64,000 nt of DNA from Rhodococcus triatomae BKS 15-14 (GCA_000341795.1 AODO01000073.1:173365-237364), one strand, 5' to 3'. Counted from the first letter of the stretch, positions 41,227 to 51,100 are shown. Translations and numbers: made by a program. The notes: generated from the letters alone by a model not told the origin.

Positions 41227-42522
41227 CTACACCGGGACCAGGCCGATCCGCTCGATGACGAGGGGCTCGTCGGGAGGCGTGTCGCCGATGTCCCAGGCCC
41301 CGTCGAGCGCGGCCCGTGCCGCGGCGAACCGGTGGGGTTCGTCGGTGTACAGGGTGAACAGCGGGGATCCGGCCTCCACCCGGTCGCCGGGGCGGGCGTG
41401 CCACCGAACCCCGGCACCGGCCTGGACGGCCTGGCCCTGCCGCTCCCGTCCGGCACCGAGTCGCCAGGCGGCGACTCCGACCGCGCGGGCGTCGAGTCCG
41501 GTCAGCACACCGGAGACGTTTGCGTACAACACTTCTCGCTCCCGCGCCTGCGGCAGCGGCGCATCGGGGTCGCCGCCCTGCGCCTGGACCATGGCACGCC
41601 AGCGATCCATCGCCCGGCCGTCCCGCAGCGCATCTGCCGGGTCGACCGCGTCGAGGCCCGCGGCGGCGAGCATCTCGCGGGCGAGGGTGAGCGTCAGTTC
41701 GACCACGTCCGACGGGCCTCCCCCGGCCAGGACCTCAACGGATTCGGCCACCTCGAGCGCGTTCCCGGCGGTGTGACCGAGCGGGGTGTCCATCCCGGTC
41801 AGGAGGGCGACGGTGCGCACCCCGGCGTCGTTGCCGAGTTCGACCATCGTGGTGGCCAGTTCACGGGCATCCGACAGCGACCGCATGAACGCCCCCGATC
41901 CGACCTTCACGTCGAGGACCAGCGACTGCGAGCCTTCGGCGATCTTCTTGCTCATGATCGAACTGGCGATGAGCGGGATGGACTCGACGGTTCCGGTGAC
42001 GTCGCGCAGCGCGTACAGCTTGCGGTCGGCGGGCGCGAGGTCGGCGCCGGCGGCGCACACGACCGCGCCGACGGCGGGGTCGGCGAGGATGCGGAGCAGT
42101 TCCTCGGTGCCGAGGTCGGCTCGCCAGCCCGCGATCGCCTCGAGCTTGTCCAGTGTGCCGCCGGTGTGCCCGAGGCCCCGTCCGGACAGCTGCGGGACGA
42201 TCGCCCCGCAGGCCGCGACCAGGGGCGCGAGAGGCAGCGTGATCTTGTCTCCGACACCACCGGTGGAGTGCTTGTCGACGGTGGGCCGGGGCAGCCCGGA
42301 CAGGTCCATCCGCCGCCCCGAGTCGATCATGGCGCGGGTCCAGGCGGCCGTTTCGCGGCGCCCGAGGCCACGCAGGACGATCGCCATCGCGAGTGCGGCC
42401 ATCTGTTCGTCGGCGACGCCCCCGCGGGTGTACTCCCTCACGACCCAGTCGATCTGGGTGTCGGAGAGCTCACAGCCGTCCCGCTTGGTCGTGATGACCG
42501 ACACCGCGTCCAGCCCGGTCAC
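41227..42522 (-). CDS. deoA: Thymidine phosphorylase
   Basis: 431 residues from GTG 42522, which overlaps the cdd stop as GTGA. Signature DKHSTGGVGDK (phosphate site), RGLGHTGGTLDKLEAI, and a C-terminal domain ending LYTDEPHRFAAARAALDGAW match the pyrimidine-nucleoside phosphorylase family. It splits thymidine or deoxyuridine with phosphate. It is translationally coupled to cdd in a pyrimidine salvage operon. Confidence 0.95.
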   Translation of the reverse strand: MTGLDAVSVITTKRDGCELSDTQIDWVVREYTRGGVADEQMAALAMAIVLRGLGRRETAAWTRAMIDSGRRMDLSGLPRPTVDKHSTGGVGDKITLPLAPLVAACGAIVPQLSGRGLGHTGGTLDKLEAIAGWRADLGTEELLRILADPAVGAVVCAAGADLAPADRKLYALRDVTGTVESIPLIASSIMSKKIAEGSQSLVLDVKVGSGAFMRSLSDARELATTMVELGNDAGVRTVALLTGMDTPLGHTAGNALEVAESVEVLAGGGPSDVVELTLTLAREMLAAAGLDAVDPADALRDGRAMDRWRAMVQAQGGDPDAPLPQAREREVLYANVSGVLTGLDARAVGVAAWRLGAGRERQGQAVQAGAGVRWHARPGDRVEAGSPLFTLYTDEPHRFAAARAALDGAWDIGDTPPDEPLVIERIGLVPV

Positions 42523-42920
42523 CGTTGCACCCGATTCAGGTCGTCGGGTCCGAAAGCAGCAGGTAGGAGCGTCGCCAGCGGCACGGGACCCGACGCGCTG
42601 TCGACGAGGAGTGCCTCCCCGCCGTGCTCGAGCAGCAGCTGTCGGCACCGCCCGCAGGGCATCAGAATGTCCGAGTTCGCGTCGCGACACGTGAACGCCA
42701 GCAGGCGGCCACCGCCGGTCGCGTGTAAGTTACCGACGAGTCCACATTCGGCGCAGAGCCCGAGTCCGTATGAGACATTTTCCACATTGCATCCGACGAC
42801 GATCCGACCGTCGTCGACCAGCGCGGCCGCCCCGACGGGGAATCTCGAGTACGGCGCATAGGCCCGCATCATCACGCGATCGGCGTTGTCCCGCAACACA
42901 TCCCAGTCGATTTCCACCAC
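42519..42920 (-). CDS. cdd: Cytidine deaminase
   Basis: 133 residues from GTG 42920. Active-site motif CNVENVSYGLGLCAECG supplies the zinc Cys and catalytic Glu; MPCGRCRQLLLE gives the remaining Cys pair. It deaminates cytidine and deoxycytidine to uridine forms, feeding DeoA. Size is that of the small tetrameric class. It is the first gene of the leftward cdd-deoA unit. Confidence 0.95.
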   Translation of the reverse strand: MVEIDWDVLRDNADRVMMRAYAPYSRFPVGAAALVDDGRIVVGCNVENVSYGLGLCAECGLVGNLHATGGGRLLAFTCRDANSDILMPCGRCRQLLLEHGGEALLVDSASGPVPLATLLPAAFGPDDLNRVQR

Positions 42921-42984
42921 GGTTCACCATCCTGACACGCAGGCCCGACACGTGCACGCCACCCACCGCCGGACCCTGAGTGTG

Positions 42985-43003
42985 ATTGGACAGGCAAACC
43001 TAA
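42985..43003. promoter_or_regulatory. Possible IdeR/DtxR-type iron box upstream of sdhC
   Basis: The 19-mer from 42985 to 43003 matches the DtxR/IdeR consensus at about 14 of 19 positions, with a near-complete right half (GGCAAACCTAA) and a poor left half. It lies between the divergent cdd and sdhC genes. Iron control of the iron-rich Sdh enzyme would make sense, but the match is marginal. The remaining 42921-43187 gap shows no gene. Confidence 0.3.
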
Positions 43004-43187
43004 GTAGAGTGGTACCGCCTCGTACGAACCACCCGCCGAATTAGTTCCCGGTTTCCCGGAGGATTACAGTGCAGGGAGTCGGTTCAGGTTCTCGTCGCAC
43101 CAAGACTGAAAACTCCAGGGTGTCCCCAGAATCAGTCGAACTCCCGGTGCGACGCGTCCACCAAAGATGTTGGAGGCACAGCACTCG

Positions 43188-43592
43188 ATGAGTAGCACGA
43201 CTGAAGCCGCTCCGGCACAGGAGCGCACGCGGTCGCTATACCGGGGCGACCCCGGAATGTGGTCCTGGGTTCTGCACAGGATCACCGGTGTCGCGACATT
43301 CTTCTTTCTTTTCGTCCACGTGCTCGACACCGCGCTGGTGCGAGTCAACCCGGACACGTACGACAGGGTCATCGAGACCTACAAGAACCCCGTCGTGGGA
43401 CTCATGGAGCTCGCCCTCGTCGCGATGGTGCTCTACCACGCACTCAACGGTCTGCGCGTGATGCTCGTCGACTTCTGGTCGAAGGGCCCCCAGTACCAGC
43501 GCGTGATGCTCTGGGTCATCCTCGCGATCTGGTTCGTCGTGATGATTCCGGCCGCCGGTCGCATCTTCTACAACATGTTTGCGGGGCACTGA
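43188..43592 (+). CDS. sdhC: Succinate dehydrogenase cytochrome b subunit
   Basis: 134 residues. ATG 43188 is chosen because TTGGAGG lies 11 bases upstream; ATG 43167 lacks this. Three membrane helices follow LYRGDPGMWSWVLHRITGVA; the conserved HRITG and the heme-ligand region VLYHALNGLRVMLVD are present. It anchors the complex and passes electrons to quinone. First gene of sdhCDAB. Confidence 0.93.
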   Translation: MSSTTEAAPAQERTRSLYRGDPGMWSWVLHRITGVATFFFLFVHVLDTALVRVNPDTYDRVIETYKNPVVGLMELALVAMVLYHALNGLRVMLVDFWSKGPQYQRVMLWVILAIWFVVMIPAAGRIFYNMFAGH

Positions 43593-43594
43593 CA

Positions 43595-44038
43595 ATGAGT
43601 GAAGCCAAGGTTCTCGCCACCTCGTACGACCGCCCTGCCAGCCTGGACAGCCCGCGGTCCCCGCGGCGCCAGTCCAAGAACAACTTCGAGCTCTACGCCT
43701 GGTTGTTCATGCGCCTGTCCGGTCTCGCACTGATCATCCTCGTGCTCGGACACCTCTTCATCATGCTGATGGTCGACGAGGGCGTGCACCGCATCAACTT
43801 CGCGTTCGTCGCCGGTCGCTGGTCCAGCCCGTTCTGGCAGATCTGGGACCTGTCGATGCTCTGGCTCGCCCAGTTGCACGGCGGCAACGGCCTGCGCACG
43901 GTCATCGCGGACTACTCCCGTAAGGACTCGACGCGCTTCTGGCTGAACGTCGTCCTCGCGGTGTCGATGATCCTGATCCTCGCCACCGGCACGTACGTCA
44001 TCTTCACCTTCGACCCGACCTTCGTCCCGGGGAGCTAA
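43595..44038 (+). CDS. sdhD: Succinate dehydrogenase membrane anchor subunit
   Basis: 147 residues starting 3 bp after sdhC. Three hydrophobic helices: LFMRLSGLALIILVLGHLFI, the segment with WLAQLHGGNGLRTVIADYSR carrying a likely heme His, and LNVVLAVSMILILATGTYVI. Pairs with SdhC to form the quinone-binding membrane domain. Confidence 0.93.
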   Translation: MSEAKVLATSYDRPASLDSPRSPRRQSKNNFELYAWLFMRLSGLALIILVLGHLFIMLMVDEGVHRINFAFVAGRWSSPFWQIWDLSMLWLAQLHGGNGLRTVIADYSRKDSTRFWLNVVLAVSMILILATGTYVIFTFDPTFVPGS

Positions 44039-44044
44039 TTCTTC

Positions 44045-45796
44045 ATGTTGGAACATCGTTACGACGTGGTCATCGTCGGCGCCGGTGGCGCCGGCATGCG
44101 CGCGGCCATCGAGTCCGGCCCGCGCACCCGCACCGCGGTCCTCACCAAGCTCTACCCCACCCGCTCCCACACCGGCGCGGCGCAGGGCGGCATGTGCGCC
44201 GCGCTCGCCAACGTGGAAGAGGACAACTGGGAGTGGCACACCTTCGACACCGTCAAGGGCGGCGACTACCTCGCCGACCAGGACGCCGTCGAGATCATGG
44301 CCAAGGAGGCCATCGACGCGGTGCTGGACCTGGAGAAGATGGGTCTGCCCTTCAACCGCACGCCCGAGGGCAAGATCGACCAGCGCCGGTTCGGCGGCCA
44401 CACCCGCGACCACGGCAAGGCGCCCGTCCGTCGCGCGTGCTACGCCGCGGACCGCACCGGTCACATGATCCTCCAGACGCTCTACCAGAACTGCGTCAAG
44501 CACGACGTCGAGTTCTTCAACGAGTTCTACGCACTCGACATCGCGCTGACCGAGACCGACGAGGGCCCGGTCGCCACCGGCGTCGTCGCGTACGAGCTCT
44601 CCACCGGCGACATCCACGTCTTCCACGCGAAGTCGATCGTGTTCGCCACCGGTGGCTCGGGCCGCATGTACAAGACCACGTCCAATGCCCACACCCTCAC
44701 CGGTGACGGCATGGGCATCATCTTCCGCAAGGGCCTGCCGCTGGAGGACATGGAGTTCCACCAGTTCCATCCGACGGGACTCGCGGGCCTCGGCATCCTG
44801 ATCTCCGAGGCCGTGCGTGGCGAGGGCGGCATCCTCCGCAACGTCGACGGCGAGCGCTTCATGGAGCGCTACGCCCCCACCATCAAGGACCTCGCGCCGC
44901 GTGACATCGTCGCCCGGTCGATGGTGCTCGAGGTGCTCGAGGGACGCGGCGCCGGACCGAACAAGGACTACGTCTACATCGACGTGACCCACCTCGGCGA
45001 GGACGTCCTCGAGGAGAAGCTCCCCGACATCACCGAGTTCGCGCGCACCTACCTTGGCGTCGACCCGGTCACGGAACTGGTTCCGGTGTACCCGACGTGC
45101 CACTACGTCATGGGCGGCATCCCCACCAAGATCAACGGTGAGGTGCTGCGCAACAACGAGGACCACGTGCCCGGCCTGTACGCCGCGGGCGAGTGCGCCT
45201 GCGTGTCGGTGCACGGCGCCAACCGTCTCGGCACCAACTCGCTGCTCGACATCAACGTGTTCGGCCGCCGCGCCGGCATCGCCGCCGCCGAGTACGCGCT
45301 GTCCACGGAGTTCGTGCCGCTTCCGGACGAGCCCGCGAAGATGGTCGAGGAGTGGCTCGCGGTCATCCTCTCCGACCACGGCCACGAGCGCGTCGCGGAC
45401 ATCCGCACCGAACTGCAGCAGTCGATGGACAACAACGCGTCGGTGTTCCGCACCGAGGAGACCCTCACGCAGGCCCTGAAGGACATCAACGGCTTCAAGG
45501 AGCGGTACAACCACATCACGGTGCAGGACAAGGGCAAGCGCTACAACAGCGATCTGCTCGAGGCCGTCGAGCTCGGCTTCCTGCTCGAGATGGCGGAGGT
45601 GACCGTCGTCGGCGCGCTGAACCGCAAGGAGTCGCGTGGCGGACACGCCCGCGAGGACTACCCGGACCGCAACGACGCCGAGTACATGCAGCACACGATG
45701 GCGTACAAGGAAGGGGCGGACCTCATCGCCCCGATCCGTCTGGACTACAAGCCGGTTGTCCAGACCCGCTACGAGCCGATGGAGCGTAAGTACTGA
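44045..45796 (+). CDS. sdhA: Succinate dehydrogenase flavoprotein subunit
   Basis: 583 residues. The FAD-binding start VVIVGAGGAGMRAAIES, the covalent-FAD segment SHTGAAQGGMCAAL, the active-site stretch HTLTGDGMGII / FHQFHPTGLAG and SVHGANRLGTNSLLD are all intact. It oxidises succinate to fumarate. The stop shares one base with the sdhB ATG. Confidence 0.97.
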   Translation: MLEHRYDVVIVGAGGAGMRAAIESGPRTRTAVLTKLYPTRSHTGAAQGGMCAALANVEEDNWEWHTFDTVKGGDYLADQDAVEIMAKEAIDAVLDLEKMGLPFNRTPEGKIDQRRFGGHTRDHGKAPVRRACYAADRTGHMILQTLYQNCVKHDVEFFNEFYALDIALTETDEGPVATGVVAYELSTGDIHVFHAKSIVFATGGSGRMYKTTSNAHTLTGDGMGIIFRKGLPLEDMEFHQFHPTGLAGLGILISEAVRGEGGILRNVDGERFMERYAPTIKDLAPRDIVARSMVLEVLEGRGAGPNKDYVYIDVTHLGEDVLEEKLPDITEFARTYLGVDPVTELVPVYPTCHYVMGGIPTKINGEVLRNNEDHVPGLYAAGECACVSVHGANRLGTNSLLDINVFGRRAGIAAAEYALSTEFVPLPDEPAKMVEEWLAVILSDHGHERVADIRTELQQSMDNNASVFRTEETLTQALKDINGFKERYNHITVQDKGKRYNSDLLEAVELGFLLEMAEVTVVGALNRKESRGGHAREDYPDRNDAEYMQHTMAYKEGADLIAPIRLDYKPVVQTRYEPMERKY

Positions 45797-46572
45797 TGTC
45801 CGCACCCGTTGTAGACAAGGACGCACCCGCGCTGCCTCCCGTGCCCGAGGGCGCTGTCATGGTCACCCTCAAGATCGCCCGGTTCAACCCGGAGGACGGG
45901 AACGGACAGCACTGGGAGTCCTTCCAGGTTCCCACCCTGCCGACCGACCGCCTGCTGAACCTGCTGCTGTACGTGAAGGGTTACCTCGACGGCACGCTCA
46001 CGTTCCGCCGGTCCTGCGCGCACGGTGTGTGCGGCTCCGACGCCATGCGGATCAACGGCGTCAACCGGCTTGCCTGCAAGGTCCTTATGCGCGACATGCT
46101 GCCGAAGGACTCGAGCAAGCAGCTGACGATCACGATCGAGCCGATCAAGGGTCTGCCGGTCGAGAAGGATCTCGTTGTCGACATGGAGCCGTTCTTCGAC
46201 GCGTTCCGTGCCGTCAAGCCGTTCCTGATGACCTCGGGCAACGAGCCGACTCGTGAGCGGATCCAGTCGCAGGCCGATCGCGCGCGGTTCGACGACACCA
46301 CCAAGTGCATCCTGTGCGCCTGCTGCACCACCTCGTGCCCGGTGTACTGGAGCGACGGCAGCTATTTCGGGCCGGCCGCGATCGTGAACGCCCACCGGTT
46401 CATCTTCGACAGCCGTGACGAGGGCGCCGCCGAGCGTCTGGACATCCTGAACGACAAGGACGGCGTGTGGCGTTGCCGCACCACGTTCAACTGCACCGAC
46501 GCGTGCCCTCGTGGCATCCAGGTCACGAAGGCGATCCAGGAAGTCAAGCGAGCGCTGCTCTTCTCGCGCTGA
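45796..46572 (+). CDS. sdhB: Succinate dehydrogenase iron-sulfur subunit
   Basis: 258 residues. The 2Fe-2S motif SCAHGVCGSDAM, the 4Fe-4S motif CILCACCTTSCP and the 3Fe-4S/second cluster region CTDACPRGIQVTKAI are present. It carries electrons from FAD to the membrane subunits. Last gene of sdhCDAB and followed by a strong terminator. Confidence 0.97.
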   Translation: MSAPVVDKDAPALPPVPEGAVMVTLKIARFNPEDGNGQHWESFQVPTLPTDRLLNLLLYVKGYLDGTLTFRRSCAHGVCGSDAMRINGVNRLACKVLMRDMLPKDSSKQLTITIEPIKGLPVEKDLVVDMEPFFDAFRAVKPFLMTSGNEPTRERIQSQADRARFDDTTKCILCACCTTSCPVYWSDGSYFGPAAIVNAHRFIFDSRDEGAAERLDILNDKDGVWRCRTTFNCTDACPRGIQVTKAIQEVKRALLFSR

Positions 46573-46588
46573 CAGCAGGACCAGCAAC

Positions 46589-46620
46589 AAAGGCGCGGAC
46601 CCGAACGGGTCCGCGCCTTT
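46589..46620 (+). terminator. Rho-independent-type terminator after sdhCDAB
   Basis: AAAGGCGCGGACCC (46589-46602) pairs perfectly with GGGTCCGCGCCTTT (46607-46620), 14 bp with a 4-nt GAAC loop. It begins 17 bp after the sdhB stop. Confidence 0.9.
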
Positions 46621-46771
46621 GCGTGCCTCCATCCCTGCCCCCCAGTTAAATTCACATTTCGGCCAACGGAAGCTACGTGCGTTCCGCAACCAATCCGTTA
46701 CCATATGGTGATGGAGGGGTCGAGACCCTCGTTCAGGGGTCAACGAAACGAAGGGACCGGGACCAACGGAA

Positions 46772-47191
46772 ATGTCGACAGACTTCGCATCTCGACTGAA
46801 CAAGCTCTTCGAGACAGTGCATCCGCCGGGACGCAAGCCGCACACCAACACCGAGGTCGCCGAGGCCCTCAACGGCGCCGGCCACCGGATCTCGAAGCCG
46901 TACATCTCGCAGCTGCGCAACGGGCAACGCACCAATCCTTCGCCCGAAACCGTTGCGGCGCTTGCCCAGTTCTTCAAGGTCAAGTCCGACTATTTCTTCG
47001 ACGACATCTACGCCGCCCGGATCGACCACGACCTCGAGTTGCTCTCCCAGCTCCGCGGTTACGGGCTTCGTCGACTCTCGGCTCGGGCGTTCGACCTGTC
47101 CAGCGAGTCGCAGGAACTTCTCACTGCCATGGCCGAAAAGCTCCGGCGCAGCGAGGGATTGCCTGCCACACCACCGGACTCCACCGAGTAA
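46772..47191 (+). CDS. EspR-like helix-turn-helix regulator
   Basis: 139 residues. MSTDFASRLNKLFETVHPPG, then NTEVAEALNGAGHRISKPYI with SQLRNGQRTNPSPETVAALA is the HTH of EspR-type proteins; EspR of M. tuberculosis is a 132-residue nucleoid-associated regulator of ESX-1 genes. The C-terminal helices (LSSESQELLTAMAEKLRR) form the dimer domain. It starts a four-gene operon that includes an ImmA/IrrE-type peptidase, a partner often seen with HTH repressors. The 150-bp upstream gap shows no clear promoter. Confidence 0.85.
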   Translation: MSTDFASRLNKLFETVHPPGRKPHTNTEVAEALNGAGHRISKPYISQLRNGQRTNPSPETVAALAQFFKVKSDYFFDDIYAARIDHDLELLSQLRGYGLRRLSARAFDLSSESQELLTAMAEKLRRSEGLPATPPDSTE

Positions 47192-47194
47192 CAC

Positions 47195-48178
47195 GTGCGA
47201 GACGACATCGCACGAGCAAGGCGCTGGCGGGTCCTGACCGCCAGCGCCTCACTCGCCGTTCTGCTGCCGGTGGCCGCAGTCGGCATCGTTGCCGTCGTCA
47301 CCGAGGGTGGCGCAACCTCCGAGACGGACTCCGCCGCTGCGCCCGCCCTCGTCGCGCACGAACAGAACCCGGGAGCCGACGCCCGCGGGCCGGGCAACGG
47401 CAACAGCAACGGCAACGGCAACGGCAACGGCTACGGTCACGACCACTGGTGCGACCGTGACCGAGACCGCCACGGAAATCATTGCGGCGGAACCAAGCCC
47501 ACGACCACACGCCCTACGACCACACGGCCGACTACGACGCGGCCGACGGTGACCTCGACGACGAAGCCGACCACGACCACGGCACCCAGCACGACCACCG
47601 TCGAACCCACGACCACCGTCGAACCCACGACCACCGTCGAACCCACGACCACCGTCGAACCGACCACCACCATCGAACCCACCACCACCGTCGAACCCAC
47701 GACCGTCCCGGTCACGACGTCACCGGCGCCTGCTGCCGCCGGCCAACCGTCGGACGGCGACGGCGGTGAGAGCGCGGAAACCAGCCCCGTGTCGGCCACG
47801 CCGCCCGCTCCGCAGCCGGACGAGGTCGCCGCCGCCGTCGCCGGACCACTCTCGTCGGGCGGTTCCCCGGGCGAGGATCGGGGAGCGGACGAGCGCGACA
47901 ACCGCGCCGACCAGACACCCGGCACCGCGTCCGCACGGGCGAGTGCGGCGTCTCCGACGGACGCCGCTGCAGTCGAGGACTCCCCCGAGACCCCGCAACC
48001 GGAGGTGGTACTCGCCTCCGCGGGCCGCCCGGGCGGCGACATCGGTGCGGCGACCGCGGGTGTCACCGCGGTGCTGGCCGCCGCGGGCGCAACCGGGTTC
48101 ATGAGTTTCCGCAGCGCGCGCGCCACCCGGACCCGACTGAACCTGGCACGCACCGAGTTCCTGGATCCGCTGCCGTGA
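47195..48178 (+). CDS. Membrane/cell-wall protein with Thr-Pro repeats
   Basis: 327 residues from GTG 47195. An N-terminal membrane segment (VLTASASLAVLLPVAAVGIV) is followed by an Asn/Gly run (GNGNSNGNGNGNG), a His/Asp-rich part, Thr-rich units (TTTRP repeats, then EPTTTV repeats, residues about 100-170), an acidic disordered stretch and a C-terminal hydrophobic segment (AATAGVTAVLAAAGATGFMS) with basic tail. It is likely a stalk between membrane and wall. It is coupled to the peptidase gene downstream by a GTGA overlap. Confidence 0.7.
   Translation: MRDDIARARRWRVLTASASLAVLLPVAAVGIVAVVTEGGATSETDSAAAPALVAHEQNPGADARGPGNGNSNGNGNGNGYGHDHWCDRDRDRHGNHCGGTKPTTTRPTTTRPTTTRPTVTSTTKPTTTTAPSTTTVEPTTTVEPTTTVEPTTTVEPTTTIEPTTTVEPTTVPVTTSPAPAAAGQPSDGDGGESAETSPVSATPPAPQPDEVAAAVAGPLSSGGSPGEDRGADERDNRADQTPGTASARASAASPTDAAAVEDSPETPQPEVVLASAGRPGGDIGAATAGVTAVLAAAGATGFMSFRSARATRTRLNLARTEFLDPLP
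47591..47706 (+). repeat. 18-bp tandem repeats encoding Glu-Pro-Thr-Thr-Thr-Val
   Basis: Units of ACGACCACCGTCGAACCC repeat about six times with minor change, all in frame, and encode EPTTTV. Such repeats are prone to length change by slippage. No spacers are present, so it is a coding repeat and not a CRISPR. Confidence 0.85.
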
Positions 48179-48699
48179 TCGCCAACGGGACACGAGCGGA
48201 CGGGTCACGACCGGTCCGCGATCACCGTCGTGTCCTCGCGGCTGTCGACGCGGTCCTCGACATGGCCGCGCAAACCCACGCCGTGACGGTCGACGACATC
48301 GTCCAGGCGCTCGCCGACCGGCGTCGCCGCCCGATCGAGGTGGTGTACGAGGATCTCGGTCCGGGCGTCTGGGGACAGCGGCGGGAGTTCCCGGATCACG
48401 ATCGGATCGTGCTCGCGCGTAGCCTGCCGAATGTGACGAGGACCCTTGCCCACGAGATCGGGCACATCGTGTTCCGCCACCCCGGCGCCGCCGTGTCCGA
48501 GGCGACTCTGGCCGCGGACGACGACCTGATCGCATACATGCTCAGCCAGCGGTCGTCGAGCTGGTCGGACCCGGATCGCGAAGCCCTGCACGAATGGGAG
48601 GCGGAAGCGTTCGCCGTCCGCCTGCTGCAGCGGCTCGGCCAGTTCGACCGTGGGGACGACTGGCGGCCACTGCTCTGCTTCGACGAGGCACTCGGATGA
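48175..48699 (+). CDS. ImmA/IrrE family metallopeptidase
   Basis: 174 residues from GTG 48175. [16 protein letters not shown] is the HExxH zinc motif with a downstream Glu ([16 protein letters not shown]). ImmA/IrrE proteins cleave HTH repressors to switch genes on, as ImmA does in ICEBs1. The EspR-like protein two genes upstream is the obvious candidate substrate, but this is an inference. It overlaps its neighbours on both sides by 4 bp. Confidence 0.85.
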   Translation: MIANGTRADGSRPVRDHRRVLAAVDAVLDMAAQTHAVTVDDIVQALADRRRRPIEVVYEDLGPGVWGQRREFPDHDRIVLARSLPNVTRTLAHEIGHIVFRHPGAAVSEATLAADDDLIAYMLSQRSSSWSDPDREALHEWEAEAFAVRLLQRLGQFDRGDDWRPLLCFDEALG

Positions 48700-49682
48700 T
48701 CACCTGGGCGGTCGCACTGCTGTGCTCGACCGCAGTGGGCGCACGGATCGGCAGACTGACGGTGCGTCCCCCGTCGCTGTCCCGTGTCGCGATCGCGATC
48801 GCCGCGGTGACCCTCACGGTCGCGGCGACGGTGCGCACGGCGACGGTGTCCGACGTGCTGGACGGGTACGGCGACGGACTGTCCGCGACCGTGTTCGAGC
48901 TGTGCCTGGTGGTTTTCGCAGCATCGACCGCCCTGATCGCGGCGACGTCCCTGACCGTTCTGAGCACCCGCCCGCAGTGGCCGCTGACGATCGTGGCCGC
49001 GGCGCTCGCGGGTGTGTTCGCGGCGACCGAACTCGTCGCCACCCGCCACAGTCCCGCGACGTCGGCGTTCCTGGTTACGGCGACCGTGTTCGCGATCGCG
49101 GTGTCGGTCCGGTACATCCGGTGGAATCCGCTCGGGCGCGCGATCGCCCTGTACACCGCGGGGCTGGTCGTGATCGCGGCGATGTGTGCATCGACGCTCG
49201 TGACGGCGGCCCACGATCACCTGGCCCCTGCGTCCGGATGGTGGTCGCTCGCCGTGATCCTCGTCAGCGGTGGCTGTTCGTCGGTGATGATCGAGGCGTG
49301 GGCGCGAGCCCGGCTCGACCTGCGCCGGACGAGGACGGTGTGGACCCGACTCACGACCGCGCACCCGGAACTGCTCGACAGCGACTACAGGTCCGTGACG
49401 ACCACGCTGACGGCCGACGACCGGGTGTCGCAGATCCTCGACGGCCTGTACCTGCACGCGGGCGCCGGTCTGATCACCCGGGGAGCCTCCGACCCTCCCG
49501 CGGAGATGTCGGCCCAGGCGGACGCCGTCGCGCGGTGGTTGCACCGGACGGCGACCGAACCCGAGCCGTTCGACCCCGGGTGGCTGGGAACACCTCCGGG
49601 GGTCACGGATCGGCAGTGGATCCTCGCCGTGTGTGCGGCGTACGATCGGCCGCGCAGGCACGCCACCGTCACCGTGGCGTAG
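48696..49682 (+). CDS. Multispan membrane protein, MAB_1171c-like
   Basis: 328 residues from ATG 48696, overlapping the peptidase stop as ATGA. About six hydrophobic helices fill residues 1-215 ([37 protein letters not shown], [18 protein letters not shown]); the cytoplasmic C-terminal part ([20 protein letters not shown]) is typical of the DUF6545/MAB_1171c group, which usually lies beside ImmA/IrrE genes. Its role may be to sense a signal for the protease. Confidence 0.75.
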   Translation: MITWAVALLCSTAVGARIGRLTVRPPSLSRVAIAIAAVTLTVAATVRTATVSDVLDGYGDGLSATVFELCLVVFAASTALIAATSLTVLSTRPQWPLTIVAAALAGVFAATELVATRHSPATSAFLVTATVFAIAVSVRYIRWNPLGRAIALYTAGLVVIAAMCASTLVTAAHDHLAPASGWWSLAVILVSGGCSSVMIEAWARARLDLRRTRTVWTRLTTAHPELLDSDYRSVTTTLTADDRVSQILDGLYLHAGAGLITRGASDPPAEMSAQADAVARWLHRTATEPEPFDPGWLGTPPGVTDRQWILAVCAAYDRPRRHATVTVA

Positions 49683-49714
49683 GCGGCCCGCAGGTGCGTT
49701 ACCCTGCCTCCCCG

Positions 49715-51100
49715 ATGACCATGTTCGCCAGCACCGCCTCGTCGACAGCACCGACGGCCCCGGCACCGACGCCCCGCCGCCGCGAACAGCGACGTGCCCA
49801 GCGCCGGTGCCGCACGAGAACCGCGGCGATCGCGGCCGTCGCCGCCGGGGTCCTCTGCCTCGCGGGCGCACCCGCAGCCGCGCAACCTGTGCCCGCGCCT
49901 CCCCCGGCGGTGACCAGCCCGCCCTTCGTGACGCCGAACACGGACTCGTGCCCGAACCGGGTGGCGCCGCCGCCCGCCATCGACCTCTCGGAGGTTCCGG
50001 CGCCGGGGCAGACGGCACCGGCTCCACTGCCGGTCCCACCGAATCCGGTCGGCGGTGGAGACATGGGAGCGTGCGGAGTGGTGGTCGCCGACGGCACTCC
50101 ACCGCTGCCGGCGGACATCTCGGCGACCGGGTGGGTCCTGGCCGACCTCGACAGCGGTGAGGTGCTCGCGGCCAAGGATCCGCACGGCCGGTACCGCCCC
50201 GCCAGCACCATCAAGGCTCTGCTCGCGCTCGTCGCACTGGACGAACTGGACCTCGACACCACCGTCACCGCAACCGCCGAGGACGCCGGTGTCGAGGGCA
50301 GCGCCGTCGGCCTCGGCAAGGGCGGCACCTACACCAATCGGCAACTGTTGCAGGGCCTGGTGATGGCATCCGGCAACGACGCCGCGCACGCGATCGCCGC
50401 CCAACTCGGAGGGGACCGGGCGGCGGTCGAGAAGATGAATGCGCTCGCGGTCGAACTGGGTGCCCTCGACACCCGGACGGCGACACCGTCCGGCCTCGAC
50501 GGGCCCGGCATGACCACCTCCGCCTACGACCTCGCGCTGATCTACCGGACGGCGATGCGGAATCCCACGTTCGCCGAGCTGATCCGAACGGAAACCGTCG
50601 ACTTCCCGGGTTTCCCGAAGGATCCGGCGGATCCGACGAGCACGGACAAGCCCGGCTACCAGCTGTCGAACGACAACCGACTGCTCTACAACTACCCCGG
50701 CGCGCTGGGTGGGAAGACCGGCTACACCGACGACGCCCGGCAGACGTTCGTCGGCGGGGCGGAACGCGACGGCCGTCGCCTCGTGGTGACGTTGCTGGCA
50801 GCGGACGTACTGCCGATCCGGCCGTGGGAGCAGGCGACCCGGCTCCTCGACCACGGATTCGCCCTGCCCGAGGACACCTCGGTGGGCGGACTCGTCGAGC
50901 CGGGCGAGGTGGACGCGTCCGGCTCCGACTCGGCGGTCACGACCGCCGTCCCACCCGAGGAGTCGGCAGGGGTGGACGACTCCGCGTCTTCGAGCGCCGT
51001 CTCCAGCGACGCGCGGACGACGATCGCGGCGGGCGGCGCGGTGATGGCGGTGGCGTTCGTCGCGGCTGCCGGTGTCGCGCAACGCCGTCGGCGTCGCTGA
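49715..51100 (+). CDS. dacB: D-alanyl-D-alanine carboxypeptidase (DacB-type penicillin-binding protein)
   Basis: 461 residues. A long basic N-terminus and signal ([20 protein letters not shown]) precede a Pro-rich linker. The catalytic motifs are STIK ([10 protein letters not shown]), SGN ([12 protein letters not shown]) and KTG ([11 protein letters not shown]). It trims terminal D-Ala from peptidoglycan. A C-terminal membrane helix ([20 protein letters not shown]) with basic tail anchors it. The layout matches Rv3330 DacB1. Start ATG 49715 lacks a strong Shine-Dalgarno. Confidence 0.92.
   Translation: MTMFASTASSTAPTAPAPTPRRREQRRAQRRCRTRTAAIAAVAAGVLCLAGAPAAAQPVPAPPPAVTSPPFVTPNTDSCPNRVAPPPAIDLSEVPAPGQTAPAPLPVPPNPVGGGDMGACGVVVADGTPPLPADISATGWVLADLDSGEVLAAKDPHGRYRPASTIKALLALVALDELDLDTTVTATAEDAGVEGSAVGLGKGGTYTNRQLLQGLVMASGNDAAHAIAAQLGGDRAAVEKMNALAVELGALDTRTATPSGLDGPGMTTSAYDLALIYRTAMRNPTFAELIRTETVDFPGFPKDPADPTSTDKPGYQLSNDNRLLYNYPGALGGKTGYTDDARQTFVGGAERDGRRLVVTLLAADVLPIRPWEQATRLLDHGFALPEDTSVGGLVEPGEVDASGSDSAVTTAVPPEESAGVDDSASSSAVSSDARTTIAAGGAVMAVAFVAAAGVAQRRRRR

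Noticed and set aside
43568..45826. 752-codon minus-strand frame over sdhA
   Set aside because: Antisense shadow of a highly conserved flavoprotein gene.
47591..47706. CRISPR-like repeats
   Set aside because: Contiguous 18-bp in-frame coding repeats without spacers.
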